Assembly (NCBI GenBank): GCA_005884985.1
Contig: VAYK01000213.1
Location: 1 to 8,862 of the forward strand
Source of the DNA: Actinomycetota bacterium
GTDB taxonomy: Bacteria; Actinomycetota; Thermoleophilia; Solirubrobacterales; 70-9
Reading direction: 5' to 3'
DNA: 8,862 nt
This document shows, piece by piece, positions 5,940-8,862 of this stretch. Each line of letters opens with the position of its first letter. Within the stretch, counting starts at the first letter, position 1. The position numbers and the translations under genes were made by a program. The notes under the pieces are model-generated. The model saw only the letters and a list, made by a program, of their open reading frames with translations, ran no database searches and was not told the DNA's origin.

Positions 5940-6868
5940 GCGAAGAGATCGCACCGCCGGAGGGATTCCTGATCGGCCATTGGACCGACGCCAGGGGGGC
6001 GACGGGCTGCAGCGTGGTGATCCCGCCGGCGGCGAGCCGGGGAGGCGTTGACATACGCGGCGGCGGACCGGGGACGCGCGAGACGGACGTGATCGGCCCC
6101 CTCGCCGGCACCGCCGAGGTGACGGCAGTCCTGCTCACCGGAGGCAGCGCCTTCGGGCTGGCGGCGGCCGACGGGGTGACCCGGTGGCTCGAGGAGAGCG
6201 GGCGGGGGTATGAGACGCCGGCCGGACTGGTGCCGATCGTCCCCGCGGCGGTCGTCTATGACCTCGCGGAGGGGGATCCGCGGGCACGCCCTGGGCCCGA
6301 TGCCGGCTACGCGGCCTGTGCGTCCGCGGCCGCTGGCGTTCCGGAGCGAGGGAGGATCGGCGCCGGGACCGGGGCCGCGGTCGGCAAGATCCGCGGGCGG
6401 GAGCGCTCGGTGCCGGCGGGGATCGGCTACGCGGCGGCGCGGAGCGGCCGCGGCGAGGCGGTCGCCGCGCTGGCGGTCGTCAACGCGTTCGGCGACGTGA
6501 TCGGCGAGGATGGGCGAGTGCTGGCGGGGCCGAGGGGAGAGGATGGGGAGGAGCTGTCGACCGCCGGCCTGATCGCGGCGATGGAGGGGCCGCCCGACTG
6601 GACGAGGGTCGAGGAGCGCAACACGACGCTCGTCTGCGTGATGACCGACGCGGCGCTCGACAAGGCGGCCTGCGCACGGGTGGCGAGGATGGCGAGCGGC
6701 GGCGTCGCGCGGGCGGTGGACCCCGTCCATTCGGACGTGGACGGCGACGTCGTCTTCTGTCTTTCGTCCGGCGATGGCGCCACCGACCGCTTCACGCCGA
6801 TCTCGATCGGCACGATCGCCGCCACGGTCACCGCCGCGGCGATCCGCGATGCGGTTCGACAGCCCTAG
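5936..6868 (+). CDS. P1-family (DmpA-like) N-terminal-nucleophile peptidase
   Basis: A 310-residue member of the P1/S58 family (L-aminopeptidase/D-esterase, DmpA-like, ornithine acetyltransferase fold). These enzymes cleave their own chain in the middle to free a catalytic Ser or Thr. Family motifs are RGGGPGTRETD (41-51), VLLTGGSAFGLAAADGV (65-81), VPIVPAAVVYDL (99-110), GAGTGAAVGK (142-151), NAFGDV (183-188) and HSDVDGD (265-271). The likely cleavage point is in ERNTTLVCV (227-235), between N229 and T230, so T230 would be the nucleophile; that is inferred by analogy with DmpA, where the nucleophile is Ser after Gly. The natural substrate is unknown. ATG at 5936 overlaps the mutM stop (ATGA), and homology starts directly after it; the open frame upstream to 5810 is mutM sequence in another frame. 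No signal peptide is seen, so it is probably cytoplasmic. Confidence 0.88.
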   Translation: MSEEIAPPEGFLIGHWTDARGATGCSVVIPPAASRGGVDIRGGGPGTRETDVIGPLAGTAEVTAVLLTGGSAFGLAAADGVTRWLEESGRGYETPAGLVPIVPAAVVYDLAEGDPRARPGPDAGYAACASAAAGVPERGRIGAGTGAAVGKIRGRERSVPAGIGYAAARSGRGEAVAALAVVNAFGDVIGEDGRVLAGPRGEDGEELSTAGLIAAMEGPPDWTRVEERNTTLVCVMTDAALDKAACARVARMASGGVARAVDPVHSDVDGDVVFCLSSGDGATDRFTPISIGTIAATVTAAAIRDAVRQP

Positions 6869-6900
6869 CCGTCCGGCTCGGCGATCATCTTTCCGGATCC

Positions 6901-7713
6901 ATGCCAGGGACGTACAAGACCGAGGCGGTCGTGCTGCGATCGATCCGCTACGGCGAGGCGGATCGTGTTCTGCACCTCTACAGCGCTACCCGTGGCCGGG
7001 TCGGGGCGATCGCCAAGGGGTCGCGCCGGCCGCGCTCGCGCTTCGGGGGGCGGCTGGAGCCCTTCTTCCGGCTCGACCTCGTCCTTCACGAGGGACGGGG
7101 CGAGCTGGCCACCGTCACCGCGGCGCATACCGTCGCCGCCCACCCGAGCCTGCGCTCAAGCGGGCCGGCGCTGATGGCGGCGGCGCGCGGCTGCGACGCG
7201 GTGTTGCGGCTGCTCGACTCCGCCGAGGCCAATACGCCCGCCTACAACCTGCTCTGCCGCTACCTGGCGCTGCTCGACGGAGAGGGCCGCGGCCCCGTTT
7301 CCGCGCCTCCTTCCAGTCGGCGCGCGAACGGTGCCGCGCCATCGCTCGCCGTCCCTGGCTCGCTGGCCGACGGGGCGGGCGATGGTGCAGCCGGGCTCTG
7401 CATGGCGCTCGCGTTTCGCCTCAAGCTCGCCCTGGCGGCCGGCTTCTCCCCAGAGCTTGCCTCCTGTGCGCTCTGCGGCGAGCCGGACGGGCTGGTGGGC
7501 TTCTCTGGCGCCGCCGGGGGCGTCGTCTGCGCCGCCTGCGAGCGGGGCGCCTTCGAGCTCTCACCGGAGGCGCACCGGTTCATGGTCGAGGCGCTGGGAC
7601 GCCCGCTGGCCTGCGCGCCGCGCGCCTCGGAGCGCGCCCTGCGCCAGGCCGAGCGCGCGGTCTCGGAAACGCTCGAGCACCACGCCCACGTGCGCCTGCG
7701 AGCCGCGGCGTAG
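6901..7713 (+). CDS. recO: DNA repair protein RecO
   Basis: A 270-residue RecO, the mediator that with RecR (and RecF) loads RecA on SSB-coated single strands in gap repair and recombination. The N-terminal OB-fold spans about 1-80 with the family opening TEAVVLRSIRYGEADRVLHL (7-26) and GxxxAIAKGSRRPRSRFGGRLEP (about 32-53). The helical C-terminal part carries a zinc finger C189-x2-C192 / C210-x2-C213 and the SPEAHRFM segment (221-228). It is longer than the usual ~240 residues because a Gly/Ala/Pro/Ser-rich insert (about 128-163) separates the CRYLALLDG helix from the LCMALAFRLKLALAAGF helix. The ATG at 6901 begins 33 nt after the P1 peptidase stop; no strong Shine-Dalgarno is seen, but the conserved N-terminus leaves no room for another start. 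Last gene of the plus-strand run, convergent with the chimeric gene at 7783. Confidence 0.93.
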   Translation: MPGTYKTEAVVLRSIRYGEADRVLHLYSATRGRVGAIAKGSRRPRSRFGGRLEPFFRLDLVLHEGRGELATVTAAHTVAAHPSLRSSGPALMAAARGCDAVLRLLDSAEANTPAYNLLCRYLALLDGEGRGPVSAPPSSRRANGAAPSLAVPGSLADGAGDGAAGLCMALAFRLKLALAAGFSPELASCALCGEPDGLVGFSGAAGGVVCAACERGAFELSPEAHRFMVEALGRPLACAPRASERALRQAERAVSETLEHHAHVRLRAAA

Positions 7714-7782
7714 ATCCCCCACTCCGAGAGCCACCTCGAGACAGCCACTCCGAGCGAGGGTGACGAAGTCGGGGGCCTGCGC
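7714..7782. other. Convergent intergenic region with 10-bp direct repeat and weak hairpin
   Basis: Between the recO stop and the stop of the convergent minus-strand ORF. CCACTCCGAG occurs at 7719-7728 and 7745-7754. CCCCC-ACT (7716-7723) can pair with AGT-C-GGGGG (7767-7775, C7770 bulged) around a 43-nt loop. This could be a bidirectional terminator, but there is no T-run on either strand, so the call is weak. Confidence 0.3.
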
Positions 7783-8220
7783 CTACTCCTTGGGCCGGTA
7801 AAGCCGCTCCGTGACCCGGAGCTGGATCGCGCGAGGCGAGGGGCGGGTGGCGCGTATGAACCAGCGGATGGCGCGGCCGGGGATGACGGAGCGACGGCCG
7901 CGGTCGTAGGCGGCAAGCGACTCGCGCACGACCTGCTCTGCCGGGATCCGGCCGGGGACGACGCTCACGCGGTCCGCTCCGTAGCCGGCGACCTCCTGCC
8001 ACTCGGTCGGGACCGGCCCCGGGTTGACCGCGAGGATGCGGACGCCGGATCCCCTCAGCTCCGCATGGAGGGCGTCGGTGAAGCTGATCGCGAACGCCTT
8101 GGTGGCTGCGTACACGGACTCGTAGGGGATCGGCTGCATGCCGGCGCTCGAGGCAACGTTGATGATCCCTCCGCGCCCCCGCTCGACCATGCCCGGCAGG
8201 AAGGCGTGCGTGAGAACGAC
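7783..8220 (-). pseudogene. SDR short-chain dehydrogenase, C-terminal half
   Basis: Residues 116-260 of the chimeric frame. The stretch LTHAFLPGMVERGRGG (118-133), then INVASSAG (135-142) with the catalytic Ser (S139), and Y152-x3-K156 in VYAATKAF are the standard second half of a classical SDR of the DltE-like (COG0300) kind. NPGPVPTEW (181-189) is the PG motif after the cofactor loop. The NAD(P)-binding first half is missing here and is very probably the plus-strand fragment at 8594, which comes from the same subfamily. About 25-30 residues should lie between the two halves and would fall past the right edge of the window. Confidence 0.85.
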
Positions 8221-8565
8221 GATCGCCTCGGTGAGGTCCTCGTTCAAGCCCAAGGCCCGCGCCACCGTCCGGGCGATGCCGCATGTCTCCAGCGTGTGCG
8301 TGAGCCGCGTCCGGTAGTGATCGCCCTCAGGGGCAATGAACACTTGGGTCTTGTGCTTGAGCCGCCGGAACGCCTTCGAGTGCACGACCCGATCGCGATC
8401 GCGCTGAAACGGGGTGCGGATCGGACTGTCCGACTCGGGCTCGCGGCGGACCGCCGGGTAGGACGGGGTCGCCCTGTCCCACAGGTACTCGCCCTCCCAG
8501 GCGCGCACCCGATCCTCGAGCGACCTCGCGGAAACGGCTGACGGTTGACTGGCTGCGCTGGACAC
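7783..8565 (-). CDS. Chimeric ORF: N-terminus of Dgt dGTPase joined to C-terminal half of an SDR
   Basis: A continuous 260-codon minus-strand frame from GTG at 8565 to TAG at 7783. Residues 1 to about 113 are the start of a dGTP triphosphohydrolase; from about 116 to 260 the sequence is the C-terminal half of a short-chain dehydrogenase/reductase. The switch falls within E113-A114-I115, with no linker. The Dgt part stops just before the HD pair (normally GHDLGH) and the SDR part lacks the Rossmann TGxxxGxG and NNAG motifs, so neither enzyme should work. A matching SDR N-terminal half lies divergently at 8594 on the other strand. This points to an inversion, or an assembly chimera, with a breakpoint inside both genes, and not to a designed two-domain enzyme. 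Whether the ORF is translated to a stable protein is unknown. No Shine-Dalgarno is clear before the GTG; a TATTCT -10-like box lies at 8578-8583 on the minus strand. Confidence 0.85.
   Translation of the reverse strand: MSSAASQPSAVSARSLEDRVRAWEGEYLWDRATPSYPAVRREPESDSPIRTPFQRDRDRVVHSKAFRRLKHKTQVFIAPEGDHYRTRLTHTLETCGIARTVARALGLNEDLTEAIVVLTHAFLPGMVERGRGGIINVASSAGMQPIPYESVYAATKAFAISFTDALHAELRGSGVRILAVNPGPVPTEWQEVAGYGADRVSVVPGRIPAEQVVRESLAAYDRGRRSVIPGRAIRWFIRATRPSPRAIQLRVTERLYRPKE
8221..8229. other. Rearrangement junction between dgt and SDR sequence
   Basis: On the minus strand GAGGCGATC encodes E-A-I, residues 113-115 of the chimeric frame. Dgt proteins read NEDLTEAIALxHDLGH here, and SDRs of this subfamily read roughly NVEA(I/V)VxLTHAFLPG, so these nine bases could belong to either gene. 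That makes them a likely microhomology at the breakpoint. In the inferred ancestral arrangement the two copies would have faced each other as a short inverted repeat. The exact edge can shift by a few bases. Confidence 0.65.
8230..8565 (-). pseudogene. dgt: dGTP triphosphohydrolase (Dgt), N-terminal fragment
   Basis: Residues 1-112 of the chimeric frame match the start of HD-domain dNTP triphosphohydrolases: RTPFQRDRDRVVHSKAFRRL (50-69), KHKTQVFIAPEGDHYRTRLT (70-89) with the first metal ligand H90, then ARALGLNEDLTEA (102-114). In an intact enzyme (about 330-400 residues) GHDLGH and the rest of the HD domain follow at once; none of it appears on either strand in this window. Dgt lowers dGTP/dNTP levels, and in actinobacteria the gene usually sits just upstream of dnaG. 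The first 20 residues are poorly conserved, so the GTG at 8565 is the probable but not certain start. Confidence 0.85.
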
Positions 8566-8587
8566 GCTCAGGGAGAGAGAATAGGGT
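8559..8587 (+). promoter_or_regulatory. Candidate promoter for the divergent SDR gene
   Basis: TGGACA (8559-8564) and TAGGGT (8582-8587) are separated by exactly 17 bases and resemble -35 and -10 boxes. The -10 ends six bases before the ATG at 8594, so the transcript would start at or near the start codon. An AGGG at 8583-8586 could instead act as a Shine-Dalgarno if initiation is further upstream. The opposite strand has TATTCT at 8578-8583 as a possible -10 for the Dgt-SDR frame, so the 28-nt spacer would drive both genes. Confidence 0.4.
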
Positions 8588-8593
8588 CAGGCA

Positions 8594-8862
8594 ATGTCCG
8601 AAACAGCGCTCATCACCGGCGCTTCCTCGGGGATCGGCGAGCAGTTCGCCCGTCAGCTCGCCGCCCGCGGACACCCGGTGGTGCTGGTCGCCCGGCGCGC
8701 CGACCGGCTGGAACGGCTCGCCGCCGAGCTCCCAGCCAACGCGTACGCCGTTCCCTGCGATCTCGCCACCGACGCAGCCTCGCTTCCGGATCGGGTGGCG
8801 GAGCTCGGAATCGAGGTCGACCTGCTGGTCAACAACGCGGGCTTCGGCACCTCGGGCCCGTT
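8594..8862 (+). CDS. SDR short-chain dehydrogenase, N-terminal half (cut by window edge)
   Basis: This frame, open from ATG at 8594 to the right edge (89 codons plus two bases), is the Rossmann half of a classical short-chain dehydrogenase. The cofactor motif TGASSGIG is at residues 8-15, an RRADRLERL stretch at 34-42 suggests NADP(H) preference, CDLA has the adenine-contacting D56, and LLVNNAGFGTSGP (77-89) holds the NNAG motif (80-83). It is of the same COG0300-like subfamily as the C-terminal half at 7783-8220 on the opposite strand, which strongly suggests the two were one gene. AGGG seven bases before the ATG and the TGGACA/TAGGGT pair support this start. Whether the frame continues as a complete SDR, or switches to the missing C-terminal part of Dgt, lies beyond the window. 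Confidence 0.9.
   Translation, partial: MSETALITGASSGIGEQFARQLAARGHPVVLVARRADRLERLAAELPANAYAVPCDLATDAASLPDRVAELGIEVDLLVNNAGFGTSGP

Noticed and set aside
5010..5954. 314-codon minus-strand frame opposite mutM
   Set aside because: Antisense to a complete MutM and with no family resemblance.
7783..8565. Dgt-SDR as a new bifunctional enzyme
   Set aside because: The Dgt part ends before its HD motif and the SDR part lacks its cofactor-binding half, while the missing SDR half is found on the other strand. A broken rearrangement explains this better than a functional fusion.
1..8862. CRISPR array, toxin-antitoxin pair, restriction or other defence system, tRNA or riboswitch
   Set aside because: I looked for regular repeats, small paired ORFs, nuclease or methylase motifs and conserved RNA folds on both strands and found none that I could support.

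Overview
The window is GC-rich and densely packed. There is no gene-free stretch over 300 bases and no sign of tRNA, rRNA, CRISPR, phage or insertion sequence. Gene content and order (M20 peptidase, DUF3866, ADP-ribose-type NUDIX, xerD; then mutM, P1 peptidase, recO, next to dgt and a short-chain dehydrogenase) fit a chromosomal housekeeping region of an actinobacterium, probably of the Thermoleophilia type (Solirubrobacterales/Gaiellales-like). That placement rests on remembered synteny and protein similarity, not on a search.

Layout. Positions 1-1215 carry a three-gene minus-strand cluster, in transcription order: a small two-helix NrtS-like nitrate/nitrite transporter, a cysteine-rich DUF1326 protein, and the N-terminal part of a DUF2182 'predicted metal-binding' membrane protein that leaves the window on the left. 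Divergent to it, 1263-3981 is a tight plus-strand operon: PepT-like M20 metallopeptidase, DUF3866 protein (7-nt overlap), ADP-ribose-type NUDIX hydrolase (2-nt gap). After 100 nt comes xerD (4082-5041), then mutM (5067-5939), a P1-family Ntn-hydrolase peptidase (ATGA overlap with mutM) and recO (6901-7713). The run thus mixes DNA maintenance (XerD, MutM, RecO) with turnover enzymes (peptidases, NUDIX).

The most striking feature is at the right end. The minus-strand ORF 7783-8565 is a chimera: its first ~115 residues are the N-terminus of a dGTP triphosphohydrolase (Dgt) and the rest is the C-terminal half of a short-chain dehydrogenase (SDR), including the YxxxK catalytic motif. Immediately divergent at 8594, on the plus strand, is the matching N-terminal half of an SDR (TGASSGIG and NNAG motifs), cut by the window edge. 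This is what results if an ancestral divergent pair (SDR on minus, dgt on plus) was rearranged by an inversion whose left breakpoint lies near 8221-8229. Neither half in the chimera keeps a complete active site. The event may be a real inversion, an inverted duplication, or a foldback/amplification assembly chimera; sequence to the right of 8862 would decide. No clearly new defence or mobile system is visible here; this rearrangement, the NrtS-DUF1326-DUF2182 cluster and the uncharacterised DUF3866 protein are the parts that merit attention.
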